A DNA stretch of 64,000 nt, from positions 1,240,001 through 1,304,000 of the forward strand of contig JAXBDG010000010.1 of the NCBI GenBank assembly GCA_036320915.1, read 5' to 3'. Both the position numbers and the translations under genes were made by a program. Positions 50,067-59,894 of the stretch are shown here, in pieces. Below the pieces are notes generated by a model, which searched no databases, was not told the origin of the DNA, and saw only the letters and a program-made list of their open reading frames with translations. The stretch comes from Linnemannia elongata (Eukaryota > Mortierellomycota > Mortierellomycetes > Mortierellales > Mortierellaceae). Every line of letters begins with the position of its first letter. The first letter of the stretch is position 1.

Positions 50067-50192
50067 GCGTCAGGAAATACACCCAAGCTTCTTTTTTTTC
50101 TTCGCCATCATCAAACAAACAAAGCCAGTCAAGCAACACTTCCCAAGGCCATCAATAACAGCCCAACCTACATTCACACTTACACACCAACA

Positions 50193-50378
50193 ATGTCCTT
50201 CTTCAAGCGATCCAACAAGAACAAGTCCGCCTCGGCTGCTTCCTCCCCTGCCCAGACCCCTCGCGCATCCATGCAGAGTTCAAGATCGTCGGATGTCAAG
50301 TTGACCCCAGAGCAAGCCATTTACAAGATCGCACATAACAAGCTGACCTTTACTGCTGCCGGAGTGTGTGTCCGTTAA
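50193..50378 (+). CDS. Array small protein B1 (61 aa), type B
   Basis: A type B paralogue of the A genes. It reads MSFFKRSNKNKSASAASSPA, then QTPRASMQSSRSSDVK, then LTPEQAIYKIAHNKLTF and an unlike ending GVCVR. The first 28 residues align with type A almost residue for residue. The tail keeps the TPEx(A)xYKIxHN helix but has a different terminus containing one Cys. The 3' UTR has a TA repeat followed by CCCCGGCAT and an ATTAAA at 50473. It differs from B2 and B3 by Phe3 (Leu there). Function is unknown; likely cytosolic. Confidence 0.83.
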   Translation: MSFFKRSNKNKSASAASSPAQTPRASMQSSRSSDVKLTPEQAIYKIAHNKLTFTAAGVCVR

Positions 50379-50762
50379 GACACTTACTGATGAGAACTCG
50401 TTTCTCTCTTACTCCTCTCCATCATGTATATATATATACCCCGGCATCGCGTTTCTTCCTCACCTTGTACAACATTAAAGCATCTCTAACCACTTTTCCT
50501 TCACACGCATGTACCTTGAAGCATCTGTTTACTATCGCCCACAATTGAACCAAAAAAAACCCTACTTTGTATTTTTGTGCCACTTGGCACATACTTCGCT
50601 TTCCAGCACTCTCTTCCCTCTCTTTGCTATTTATTCTACCCCCGCCCGTCTTTTTTTCCATCTTCCCTCGTTCTTCAATGCCCCTCCCCTCTTTCCTACC
50701 CTTTTTCCTACCCTCTCAATCACCCTCAGTTCTTCGCTCTCCCATTCCCTCATTTAAGCACA

Positions 50763-52655
50763 ATGACAGCATTGATCTCCATCTTTGACATCCCACTCCT
50801 ACTCGACACCATTTGCATTCGCTTCACAACTCGAGAGTCACTCCTACCCTGTCTCCTAGTCTGCCGTCACTGGTACGACTGCTTCCTCCCTCAAGTCCAC
50901 CGCTTTATCGAACTCGATTACCACAAGGACGATATCAGGATCGAAGATATACTGTACCAAGCCCAGTCAAGAAGGCTGCGGTCTCTCGATGTTGACATTG
51001 TCGATGTGGGATACTTTTTGCACTCTGAGGGCTGTGTCAGCCTGGAGACATTGCGCTGTGGCGACTATCAGGCGGTGTCTTTAGCGAAACGGTTGACGAA
51101 AAGACTGGCGAAAGAAGTTGATACTGAGTGTGAGAAGCTGGGGTTGGCGCTGGGGATGGCGACTGTTGAAGCCGAGGCCGATTTTCGACGAAGGCCTATT
51201 CCTGAGGATGCTTTCGAGAACGGGATGATCCGCGATATTGCTTCCGCCACCTCCACTGCTACCAAGGCAGACCTCTCCGAAGTGAGTGAGGACGACGGTG
51301 ATGCGTATAGCAGCGACGAGGACAACGATGATGACGATGGACATAACAGTGATGGTGACGGCATTGACGACAAAGACGCCACTACGCTCCCACCACCATT
51401 CAGTAGGATCAACGTATCCACTCTCTTCAAGATGACAACAGCGCTCATTGCAAGGAACCCGCACCTCCGTATCCTCGAATTCACGAACGATCGACTCGAA
51501 CAAAACTACGACGTTGTTCCAAATGTGGCGCCTCTGATCCCCAGACTGGTTCATCTCACCAAACTCAAGATCCTGGTCATTATGGGCCTGCACGAGGAAT
51601 TCCTGGCAAGCCTTCTTTGTTACATCCCGGTGTCTATGCAAGATGTTGAGATCAAGGCTCGGGAACTCTTGCCACCTAAGCGATCCATCCAACGGAGCAT
51701 GTATCCTACTATTACCCGCAAACCTTCCCTCCGTCGACTTTGCTTGAACCCTTGCGGCTTCAAGGGGTTTGTTGGTGACAACAATCGACAGGTAGAGAGC
51801 AATGTGATGATTTTTATTCTGAAGACCGTTGAACGATCGCCTCACCTAGTGGAATTGGAGTTGATGGGTCGACACAATGAATGGATGGACGTTCTTCAAA
51901 CGTTGTCGTGGTACTGTCCAGAGGTTGAGCGGCTGTCGTTACGCGTCGCGTTTTATCACCTTTGGATGATAGGGCATTTAAACGTACCACCATTGCTAAA
52001 TCTGCGGGAAGTTCACCTTGAGGGCGACACGGACGACATTTCAAACAGCTTGAGCGTGGATGAGCAATACCGACGAGTGCTACCAGATTTCTTGCTAGGG
52101 TCCTACAAGACGCTTGAAGTCTTGACAGTCGAGGTCACCGGGTCAGCTGAGGTGTTTGAAACCGAGGCATGGAACTTTTGGCGCGAGTGCCCCCGGTTGA
52201 AGAGGTACACTTTTAGAGTGTCGCAAGGTTGGGGCACGGCAGCACCGCGGCACCACCAGCTCGTTTACTTGGTCGACAATATCGGAAGCAGTAACAGCTA
52301 CAGCCACAGCAAAGAGAAAGACAACAACCTATCCTCAACTTGGGCATGTCTGGAATTAGAAGAACTGGACATTACGATTCAGCACGCACCCTGGCAGGAA
52401 TGTCGGGAGCGCAGGGACCAGTACCACCTTTCGCAATTTTTGCCCCTTGTTCGCCTTCTTTATCAACAATTGCGGTTGCTGAAGCGCCTCAAACAGCTTC
52501 GATTGAGGTGGGACTATTGTGGCAAGTACGAGTACCTTGCAGCGGACAAGGCATTGGATCTTGTGAATGCGACGGACAGGATGAGTGAGGCCGATATGGG
52601 GTTGATGACTATTGAGGATACGGCATGGATGGGTTTACCCTGGAGGGAGAAGTAG
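50763..52655 (+). CDS. F-box protein with acidic insert and LRR-like region
   Basis: Start chosen at 50763 (MTALISIFDIPLLLDTIC), giving 630 residues. A longer frame from 50577 only adds a pyrimidine-rich leader that looks untranslated. The F-box lies at about residues 6-45 (LLLDTICIRFTTRESLLPCL, VCRHWYDCFLPQV). An acidic Asp/Ser run (about 175-205, EDNDDDDGHNSDGDGIDDKD) separates it from irregular leucine-rich repeats. The C-terminus ends LMTIEDTAWMGLPWREK, a tail motif resembling the end of the F-box gene at 46423. It probably acts as a substrate receptor of an SCF ubiquitin ligase. It lies directly after B1, and decayed F-box-like pieces lie after B2 and B3. Confidence 0.85.
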   Translation: MTALISIFDIPLLLDTICIRFTTRESLLPCLLVCRHWYDCFLPQVHRFIELDYHKDDIRIEDILYQAQSRRLRSLDVDIVDVGYFLHSEGCVSLETLRCGDYQAVSLAKRLTKRLAKEVDTECEKLGLALGMATVEAEADFRRRPIPEDAFENGMIRDIASATSTATKADLSEVSEDDGDAYSSDEDNDDDDGHNSDGDGIDDKDATTLPPPFSRINVSTLFKMTTALIARNPHLRILEFTNDRLEQNYDVVPNVAPLIPRLVHLTKLKILVIMGLHEEFLASLLCYIPVSMQDVEIKARELLPPKRSIQRSMYPTITRKPSLRRLCLNPCGFKGFVGDNNRQVESNVMIFILKTVERSPHLVELELMGRHNEWMDVLQTLSWYCPEVERLSLRVAFYHLWMIGHLNVPPLLNLREVHLEGDTDDISNSLSVDEQYRRVLPDFLLGSYKTLEVLTVEVTGSAEVFETEAWNFWRECPRLKRYTFRVSQGWGTAAPRHHQLVYLVDNIGSSNSYSHSKEKDNNLSSTWACLELEELDITIQHAPWQECRERRDQYHLSQFLPLVRLLYQQLRLLKRLKQLRLRWDYCGKYEYLAADKALDLVNATDRMSEADMGLMTIEDTAWMGLPWREK

Positions 52656-52930
52656 AGCTTCCTTTTTATTTTTATTTGCGATACGAGCTGATGTACGGTA
52701 CAAGTTGTGCATGTTTCACAGGCAACCATAACTAGTCGTATCAGATCGTTGACGTTATCACTCTTTATCTTGACTGTCTGGCTGAGTATCGATTATACAA
52801 TCTAAATTTAAATCATCTTGCGCCTCCACAACGGCAAGAAATGTACGCCTCCAAGCACAACTACATGAATAAAAACAAAAAGTCATTATCCTCCTCTTCC
52901 ATTTTCATTACTTTTTTTCCATTCTTCCAC

Positions 52931-53446
52931 ATGCTCTTCGCTCCCACAGCTCCCTCCCTCTCTCTCTCCATCTTTGATATCCCTCTCATCCTCCACCTTA
53001 TCTGCGAAAACCTCACAAAAGACGACCTCCTTACTTGTCTCCAAGTCTCCCGCGGCTGGCACGATCTCTTCAAGCCCCAGATACTTCAATATGTCCGCTT
53101 TGCAGACCTGAAAAGGCAACACTCACTTGTGAAAACGTTGTGCTGCGTCAAAGAGGATACCCAGGACGAGAATGCAAGAACAGCATGGGCACGCAGCCAC
53201 AGACGCGTCGGTTGCAACTGGAAGGACTGGGAGAGCTTAGCAGGGCTCTATGGTTGTGTTCCCACAAGACATAGCTGGACTCACGACGAGTATGTTGTGG
53301 ACTGCGACCACGTGCACTGTCCCAACGATATGCCCTATGGGATGGATGACGGTTTGGATAGGTTCTTGTCAGGGCATGATGTCAAAGTCGAAAGAGGCCA
53401 TCGCCGGCGATCAATGCAGCGATGCAGGAGAAAAATAATAAATTAG
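52931..53446 (+). CDS. Short F-box protein, probably truncated or decaying
   Basis: From the ATG at 52931 the frame gives 171 residues; an in-frame ATG at 52841 would add leader-like sequence. The F-box is clear (SIFDIPLILHLICENLTKDD, then LLTCLQVSRGWHDLFKPQI) and is followed by QYVRFADLKRQHSLVKTL. After about residue 70 the sequence no longer resembles the leucine-rich part of its relatives. It ends MDDGLDRFLSGHDVKVER and a basic tail. At about 170 residues it is far shorter than the 630-752 residue neighbours, which points to an internal deletion with possible frameshift. Its last part recurs in decayed form at 58160 and 60380. Confidence 0.5.
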   Translation: MLFAPTAPSLSLSIFDIPLILHLICENLTKDDLLTCLQVSRGWHDLFKPQILQYVRFADLKRQHSLVKTLCCVKEDTQDENARTAWARSHRRVGCNWKDWESLAGLYGCVPTRHSWTHDEYVVDCDHVHCPNDMPYGMDDGLDRFLSGHDVKVERGHRRRSMQRCRRKIIN

Positions 53447-53720
53447 CGTGTGCCAAGCACACACTAATCCACTCGCTTCATGAATGTTCTGGCAAAGAAT
53501 GTATGTGTCGCTTCTGGTTGTTTTTTTGTTACCCTAAAAGTATCCATGCCATAAACGTGTAGTTTGCCTTGTAAGGTGTTCATGAAGCGTTGATGAAATG
53601 TGCCCAAGCCAAGCGTCACACAGGCTGGTTGCCTTAATTTTGTGCTTCCCCTCATTTGAATCAAAGAAGAATCGATATGATGTGCACCGCAAATGGCACA
53701 AACGCACAAGTTATCTCCTT
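53340..53720 (+). repeat. Array spacer repeat R, copy 1
   Basis: Holds the end of the short F-box gene and the following non-coding DNA (GTTACCCTAAAAGTATCC, then GGTGTTCATGAA). It recurs at 58160 and 60380 and always leads into a type A promoter. Confidence 0.75.
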
Positions 53721-54021
53721 TAGGAAACGATTTGGTGGATGGCCTTCCTCACTCACTTCATACTGCGGATGAATGGAACAGAGTCGGAGAATATTGTTAA
53801 AAGTATGGCGAGATGTTTATGAGTTCAATTGACATCATGGCCTGGCAGTGCCAACTCTAAATCTTTCTACTCTCTTGGCAATAATAACAACGATCCAACT
53901 TGATTTTACATGGACGAGAGACACTCTTTTTCTTTTGCTTGGCCTAATACTTGACGGCGTCTAATCTGACTAAGGTTTACGTTTGCTTCTGCCAAGATGA
54001 CAAACTCTGGCTGTCAAAGTG

Positions 54022-54036
54022 TTGCGGATTCCGCAA
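54022..54036 (+). promoter_or_regulatory. 15-bp inverted repeat in the A2 promoter
   Basis: Same TTGCGGA-T-TCCGCAA palindrome as at 49161, again 19 bases before the TATA box (TATAAAAA at 54056-54063). Confidence 0.7.
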
Positions 54037-54205
54037 TTATGAAGAGTGGAACAGGTATAAAAAGACGCGACCATTCCCTCTTTTCTTCTCATCATCAAAC
54101 ACATTCTCAAAGCAACAAACGCAACAAAAACAACCAGCCTCAAGCCTACTCAAGAAACCTCCAACCATCACTCTCAACACACACCAAGAAACACTCAAGC
54201 CAACC

Positions 54206-54394
54206 ATGTCTCTCTTCAAGCGCTCCAACAAGAACAAGACCTCCTCTGCTGCCTCCACTCCAGCCCAAACCCCTCGCACCTCGATGCAAACCATCCGTGA
54301 CTCCACCGGTACCAAGATGACCCCCGAAGAGGCCCTCTACAAGATCTCGCACAATATGATGCCCAATGCCTCTACTGGTCCCTTTATCCGCTAG
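54206..54394 (+). CDS. Array small protein A2 (62 aa), type A
   Basis: Same start, centre and tail as A1, with three changes (Ala-Ser to Ser-Thr before GTKM, and Thr to Pro in NMMPNAS). The leader differs from the other A copies in one block (CTCAAGAAACCTCCAACC in place of the CTCAGCCAACCCTCAACC form). Its 3' region also diverges sooner. AATAAA at 54483. The mostly silent divergence from A1 argues that the product is used. Confidence 0.83.
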   Translation: MSLFKRSNKNKTSSAASTPAQTPRTSMQTIRDSTGTKMTPEEALYKISHNMMPNASTGPFIR

Positions 54395-55551
54395 AAGGAT
54401 CACTCCTCGGATCGGCGACCTATGTAGCTGACACAAGCAATACCATCATTCCCTCTCTTGTAATACCAACTCTAATTTGTACAATAAACGTAATCACCAT
54501 ACCTCATTCTTCTCATACAACGAAAAGTGCAACCTCTCCCTAAAGCCTATGTATATGCCACATTGAACAAAAAAATAGTGGGAAGGGCACCCTAAACTGA
54601 CCATACTTTTTAAAAGCATCAAATCAAGGATGGATGGGAAATGCCATGGCTCCACGTGGATCGCTCAGGCGCGAGGGATATTTTTTTTTTATTTTATCTC
54701 ACCCTCCTCTTCTTTCATTCAAGACGTAAACACGTTGTGTTTTTGCCATCGACAACCTTGTCGCGTCGTTTTTTATCTTTGTTAGTCGTACCACTCATGT
54801 GTCTTTCATCTTTACACCCTTTTTTCGCGTTTGCTCTACGCGCAAGAAGCGGATGATGAAGAATCCAAGTGTCGCCTACATGTCTTTTTTACAATGATTT
54901 CCAATTCAACCTTCATATTATTTTCCAACATCGTCATGAAAACAAGAAAAACTCATCCCATGAAGGCATTGACAAGTCCTATTGCGATACGCAATGCCTT
55001 CTAATCTAGGAAGCAAAAACCAACTACTCAACTGCTCAACAACACCTTCATACTTTTTGGATACCATGGTTACCAGATATGTCAATGACTGCGGCGCACT
55101 CATATAAGCATGAGACATTGTAGATCCTTGGGTGTTTCTGGATATCATGGCTGTTGTTGGTAATAACCCGCCCGTACCTTGACCGAGTCAATGGAGCAGA
55201 TTTTGTTGCATTTATAAAAGTTCCGCAGTTTTGTGCCCTAACATGGCGTTGCTCTCCACCCTGTCCCACCACATGGAACTCTTCTATACTTTCTTTGACT
55301 TGGCGAGAGCCATCTCTACTCTGACCCTTTTTTCGGTGGATGGATGGTGGGGTACGCCCAGACATCACTAGCCATGCGATCGAGGATTTACCTTTCCGAA
55401 ATATAAAGGCGAGAGAGTGAGGACACTAGCCCGATCTAAAAGTCAGGATAACCAACTCACAAGCCGAATTAGACTTCTTCTCTAAAGCTATCTCAAGGCC
55501 CTCTTCCTCTCTCCTTCTGACTCTCTCTTTCTCTTCGCTTCTCGCAACACT
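54395..55551. other. Array interval without a supported gene
   Basis: About 1.15 kb. It holds the A2 3' end and the type C promoter. Minus-strand frames between 54918 and 55368 are open for up to about 105 codons but resemble nothing I know and show no splice or promoter support. Confidence 0.45.
55401..55406 (+). promoter_or_regulatory. TATA box of the type C gene
   Basis: TATAAA about 150 bp before the ATG at 55552, the same spacing as in type A genes. The 15-bp palindrome is absent. Confidence 0.55.
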
Positions 55552-55767
55552 ATGCTCCTCTTCAAGCGATTCATCAAGAACAAATCGGAGTCTACCACAT
55601 CTTCTCCTGCCCAAACCCCAGTTCAGACCCCATCCCAGACCCCGCGCACGTCGATCCAGACTCTCCGCGATGCCGGCATCCAATTGAACCCCGATTCCGA
55701 CAAGATTCTCCGCAAGGTCACAAGGACCGCAATGATCAGCGCGGCCATTCCCAAGTCTGTCCGCTAA
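55552..55767 (+). CDS. Array small protein C (71 aa), divergent member
   Basis: MLLFKRFIKNKSESTTSSPA followed by QTPVQTPSQTPRTSIQ and a tail LNPDSDKILRKVTRTAM ending SVR. It keeps the hydrophobic-FKR-xx-KNK start, the SSPAQTP core and the NP/TP-plus-helix tail. The core is expanded by two extra QTP units, which explains its greater length. Length, position, TATA spacing and absence of introns match types A and B. It is convergent with the secreted-protein gene, 117 bp between stops. Unknown function. Confidence 0.75.
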   Translation: MLLFKRFIKNKSESTTSSPAQTPVQTPSQTPRTSIQTLRDAGIQLNPDSDKILRKVTRTAMISAAIPKSVR

Positions 55768-55884
55768 AAACACACATACCTTCTCCTCTATAGCTGCCTG
55801 TCATCTCCTGCAGTTAATATGGTTGTTTTTCTTCCTGTATATTATAAGCAAAATAAACTGCTAGATGAAGAAAAAAAAAAAGTG

Positions 55885-56424
55885 CTACTTAGGGCAATTG
55901 AACTCGTACATCTTAGAAGTCCTCTCAACATTCCACCTCTTGGTCATTCCACCCTTAGTCGACGGGACACTGTTGGGATCGAATGGCAAACAATAGTCGA
56001 CCCTGCCCTTGTCGATTCCTGAAAATTCATACACGACCGTGACAGAGATACGCTTGGTTCCATTCGCCTCAAACTTGGCTCTGACCTCAGCACGTCCGCA
56101 TGGGGCGGAGCCTTTGCCAGCAAAGCTTTTCCTCGTAATGGGGCAGTTCTGACCCGTGGTCTTAGCCTTGTTGAGATCAATATCGCAGGCGACCTCGGAC
56201 TTGTATTGGTTGTTTAGCGCGGTGGTGGCGGTGACGAGCTTTAGTTGGTTGGTTGAGCAGGCGGATTTGAGGCTGTCACTGAGGCTCTTAGATTCGAGTC
56301 TGGGGCTGATGGTGATGTAGTCGGGGTGGGAGATTGGAGGTGTAAAGACAAAAACTTCTGCATTGGCGTACTGGGTCATGGTGATCAGGCCAAGGACAAC
56401 AGCGGAGAGGGTGAAGAGCTTCAT
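55885..56424 (-). CDS. Secreted six-cysteine protein, unknown function
   Basis: Single frame of 179 residues. A signal peptide (MKLFTLSAVVLGLITMTQYA, cleavage probably after ANA at residue 23) precedes a mature part with six Cys (contexts SACST, VACDI, QNCPI, APCGR, DYCLP, FNCPK), fitting three disulfides. There is one N-glycosylation sequon (ANGTK) and no membrane segment. I know no family for it. Small cysteine-bearing secreted proteins of fungi are often apoplastic or antimicrobial, but nothing here shows that. It is the only minus-strand gene within the array and is probably an independent insertion. Confidence 0.75.
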   Translation of the reverse strand: MKLFTLSAVVLGLITMTQYANAEVFVFTPPISHPDYITISPRLESKSLSDSLKSACSTNQLKLVTATTALNNQYKSEVACDIDLNKAKTTGQNCPITRKSFAGKGSAPCGRAEVRAKFEANGTKRISVTVVYEFSGIDKGRVDYCLPFDPNSVPSTKGGMTKRWNVERTSKMYEFNCPK

Positions 56425-57717
56425 TTCTAGGTAGAGAGAAAGCGATCATGGCGGTAAAGAATGGCGAGGCGTGGTCAGCGGGTGTCCAAATCAACATATG
56501 TCCTTATTCTCACATGTTGATGGGAGATATCCTTACTTGGAGATTTGCGTGTGCTGGATGGATGGTTAATGAAGGATGATTGGTGGAAAGAAAAAAGAAA
56601 ACAAAAACGAAAGCATAGCTTCTTTTATCTTGAGAGAATGGATGAATTACAATTGAACACGCCCATTATTTCTATCCTGTACAGATTCAGACCATATCAG
56701 TTACGGCCATTCTTTTGTTTTGCAATGGTGTGAACACCACAAAGGTCCCATCCCCATCTTTTCATGCTCCTGAAATTTTAGTTTATTCTTCCCCATCGAC
56801 ACAGGACAGATATGACACTACTGGGCATGTTATTTCCCGGCGCATGTATCCATCTCCTCGTTGCATTTGCAAGGCCATTCAGTCCTTACAGCCGTGATGA
56901 GAGAGGGAGTGTCGTGCAAAGGGCAGCAAAGGAGAGAGAAAGAAAATAGGCGTTGACATCCCTTGTTATATGCAAGAACCACATTAGGGTCAACACAAGA
57001 AAAAAACGCGCTAATGACCTTCTCAGGAGGCAGCCCATCGTCCATTCTGTGAACATGCCATGCGCGGTCCTCCACCCGCATAAATTACATCCCTCCCCCT
57101 TTGAAGCCTCCGTTCAACTTGGATCCTTATTTTTCCTCTTGTAAGGTTCCATCGCGTTACTTCTTGCTCTCACTCCCACAGCACCAGGAGGTGACTACAA
57201 TATCTATTAATGGTGCAATAGCATGCAACATTCCTTTTAAAAAAAAAATTGCTGGTTGGATGCTACTCATCGCACATCCCCGCCCCTTCCGATTTTTTCG
57301 TTGGCCAACCTTTCCATGGTTTTCACGATAGAAGGATTCATCCTTTCTATGAAAAAGGTCCAAGCACTCCAGTGTGTACTTTTGAGACCTCACAGTGCCG
57401 ATGATGAGAGGGTCCGAACTAATGGTTACTGCGGCAGAGTGCAAAATGGCATCTGGAACCCGGGGTATTGATCGGTCTGAGATTCATTCGAAACATTTAC
57501 GGTTGATCGGTGAAGTAGAACCGGCATGGGACTGTTGTTCAATTGATCAACAGCCCGCAGTTGCGAATCGATTTTCGAGCCGCAGTCAATTTAGGCAAAA
57601 CAAACGTATAAATACGGGACTCCTGTTTTCTTCTCCACTATCATCAAACAACCTAAACAACAATAATTCAAGGCTGTCAATAACAACCCAACCTACATTC
57701 ACACTTACACGCCAACA
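56425..57717. other. Interval between the secreted protein and B2
   Basis: About 1.3 kb without a supported gene. It holds the promoter of the secreted-protein gene and, from about 57460, the diverged B-type promoter of B2 (TATAAATA at 57607-57614). Confidence 0.45.
57607..57614 (+). promoter_or_regulatory. TATA box of B2
   Basis: TATAAATA about 110 bp before the B2 ATG. The surrounding promoter is only weakly like that of B1 and B3. Confidence 0.6.
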
Positions 57718-57903
57718 ATGTCCCTCTTCAAGCGATCCAACAAGAACAAGTCCGCCTCGGCTGCTTCCTCCCCTGCCCAGACCCCTCGCGCATCCATGCA
57801 GAGTTCAAGATCGTCGGATGTCAAGTTGACCCCAGAGCAAGCCATCTACAAGATCGCACATAACAAGCTGACCTTTACTGCTGCCGGAGTGTGTGTCCGT
57901 TAA
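57718..57903 (+). CDS. Array small protein B2 (61 aa), type B
   Basis: Coding sequence is identical to B3 as far as I can read, and differs from B1 in residue 3 (Leu) and a few silent positions. Its promoter has diverged strongly from both, while the coding part and the 3' UTR (TA repeat, CCCCGGCAT, ATTAAAG) remain nearly identical. That mismatch suggests homogenisation of the transcribed part by gene conversion, or strong selection. Confidence 0.83.
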   Translation: MSLFKRSNKNKSASAASSPAQTPRASMQSSRSSDVKLTPEQAIYKIAHNKLTFTAAGVCVR

Positions 57904-58159
57904 GACACTTACTGATGAGAACTCGTTTCTCTCTTACTCCTCTCCATCATGTATATATATATACCCCGGCATCGCATTTCCTCCTCACCTTGTACATCAT
58001 TAAAGCATCTCGACCCATTTTTCTCTCATATTCTACGTCCTTTGTTTACTATTGCTTCATATGTACCAAAACAAAGGATCAACAAACGAAAAACAAGAAA
58101 GAAAAAAGAAAAAAGGCGCCGCCTGACATATCCTCTATCTGCTTGCGGAGTCTCCCTTT

Positions 58160-58520
58160 GGCCTCCTGTGGATGATGTTATGGACAGGTCCTTTTCTGGC
58201 CATGAGGTCAAAGTCGACCAGTGATACATCGTTGACTTTTACTGCTCCGCTGTAGAAGAAAATAGAAGAACTAGCATGTGCCAAGCACCCTTTTTCCTTT
58301 CGCTCCATGGACGTTTTGGCAAGTGTCCTTTGTTACCCTAAAAGTATCCGTGCCATGAATGTGTACTTTGCCTTGTGGGGTGTTCATGAAACGTCCATAA
58401 ATACGCCTGGTCAATCGTGACGCAGAGCAATTAATTACTTTTTTTTTTTTGTTCCCCCTCCCTCATTTGAGCCAAAGAAGGATCGATGTGTCGAATTACA
58501 CACAACCATACGCATAAGCT
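58160..58520 (+). repeat. Array spacer repeat R, copy 2, with a decayed coding piece
   Basis: Starts with a frame reading VDDVMDRSFSGHEVKVDQ and stop, matching MDDGLDRFLSGHDVKVER of the short F-box gene. The same non-coding block as at 53340 follows, then the A3 promoter region. Confidence 0.7.
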
Positions 58521-58862
58521 ATCTCCTTTAGGAAAGGATCGGTGAATAGCGCTCATTCTCCCTCAGTGTATACTGCGGACGGATGGCGTTGCGTCGGAGA
58601 ATATTTTAAAGTGTGCGGCGACATGAACGGGGTAAGAAGTATGTTTGTGTGTTTTCAATTGACATCATGGCCCTGGCAGTGCCAACTCTAAATCTTTCTA
58701 CTCTCTTGGCAGTAACAACAACGGTCCAACTTGATTTTTACATGGACGAGAGACAGTCTTTTTCCTTTGCTTGGCCAAATACTTGACGGCGTCTAATCTG
58801 ACTAAGGTTTACGTCTGCTTCTGCCAAGATGACAAACTCTCGTCCCTCTGACTGTCAAAGTG

Positions 58863-58877
58863 TTGCGGATTCCGCAA
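58863..58877 (+). promoter_or_regulatory. 15-bp inverted repeat in the A3 promoter
   Basis: TTGCGGA-T-TCCGCAA, 19 bases before TATAAAAA (58897-58904), as in A1 and A2. Confidence 0.7.
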
Positions 58878-59046
58878 TTATGAAGAGTCGAACAGGTATA
58901 AAAAGACGCAACCATCCTCTCTTTTCTTCTCATCATCAAACACATTCTCAAAGCAACAAACGCAACAAAAGCAACCAGCCTCAAGCCTACTCAGCCAACC
59001 CTCAACCATCACTCTCCACATACTCCAAGAAACACTCAAGCCAACC

Positions 59047-59235
59047 ATGTCTCTCTTCAAGCGCTCCAACAAGAATAAGACCTCTTCTGCTGCCTCGACC
59101 CCAGCCCAAACCCCTCGCACCTCGATGCAAACCATCCGTGATGCCTCCGGTACCAAGATGACCCCCGAGGAGGCCCTCTACAAGATCTCGCACAACATGA
59201 TGACCAATGCCTCGACTGGACCCTTTATCCGCTAG
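59047..59235 (+). CDS. Array small protein A3 (62 aa), type A
   Basis: Protein and, as far as I can read, coding DNA are identical to A1. The CA-rich leader matches A1 apart from a one-base CAACAAACG difference, and the 3' region including AATAAA (59322) matches too. It is part of duplication unit 2. Confidence 0.85.
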   Translation: MSLFKRSNKNKTSSAASTPAQTPRTSMQTIRDASGTKMTPEEALYKISHNMMTNASTGPFIR

Positions 59236-59758
59236 AGGGATGACCCCTTGAATCGGCGACCCACCTAGCCGACACCACCATACCCTCCACTCACTTGCAT
59301 TTAAATCAATTCATCTTGTACAATAAACAGCATATCCTTTAATCTTGTAACAATCATTTATTGTTGACGAATGCGCTGTGAGGCCTGACAATTTTGTTCT
59401 CAGTGTTTTAGAGCACGGTAATTCCTAAATTTTTTATCACCCGTGTTAAGCAGTGCCATAAAGACGTTCATTGTTCCTTGATAACCTATGTTGGATCCCT
59501 GTTTGTTCAAAAGTACTTATTCGATTTCAGTCATAATGGAGCTCCAAGGACTCCAGTGCCTTTTTTCGCCCTGCAGGCCACTTGTCCATACTGCGGCAAA
59601 AAAATAACATGGGGAACCGATTCTGTCTGAGATTCATTTGAGACCAGTATGGTTCATAAGCGAATGAGAACCAACACTGATCATAGTACTGTTAGTCCTA
59701 AGCACGACGCGCAGTAACTCAGCAACCTTCTTTTCGTTTTATATATTCCGTGCAAAGG

Positions 59759-59766
59759 TATAAAAG
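59759..59766 (+). promoter_or_regulatory. TATA box of B3
   Basis: TATAAAAG in the same context as B1 (TTCCGTGCAAAGG just upstream). Confidence 0.65.
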
Positions 59767-59894
59767 GAGTCAGGAAATACACTCAATCTTCTTTTTTTTT
59801 TCTTCACCATCATCAAACAAACAAAGCCAGTCAAGCAACACTTCCCAAGGCCATCAATAACAACCTAACCTAAATTCACACTTACACACCAACA

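Larger units (their letters stand above)
48815..50500 (+). repeat. Segmental duplication unit 1 (promoter-A1-B1), pairs with 58520-60190
   Basis: The stretch containing A1 and B1 is nearly identical to the stretch containing A3 and B3, including spacer DNA, about 9.7 kb away. Shared marks include the AATCGGCGACCCACCTAGCC downstream of A and the GCACGACGCGCAGTAACTCA upstream of B. Similarity fades at the ends, so the limits are approximate. Confidence 0.85.

Noticed and set aside
50577..50762. In-frame N-terminal extension of the F-box gene at 50763
   Set aside because: It is pyrimidine-rich leader-like sequence overlapping the zone just after the B1 3' UTR. The F-box follows immediately after the ATG at 50763.
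54918..55368. Two overlapping minus-strand frames of 76 and 106 codons
   Set aside because: No recognisable domain, no signal peptide and no repeat-wide conservation.
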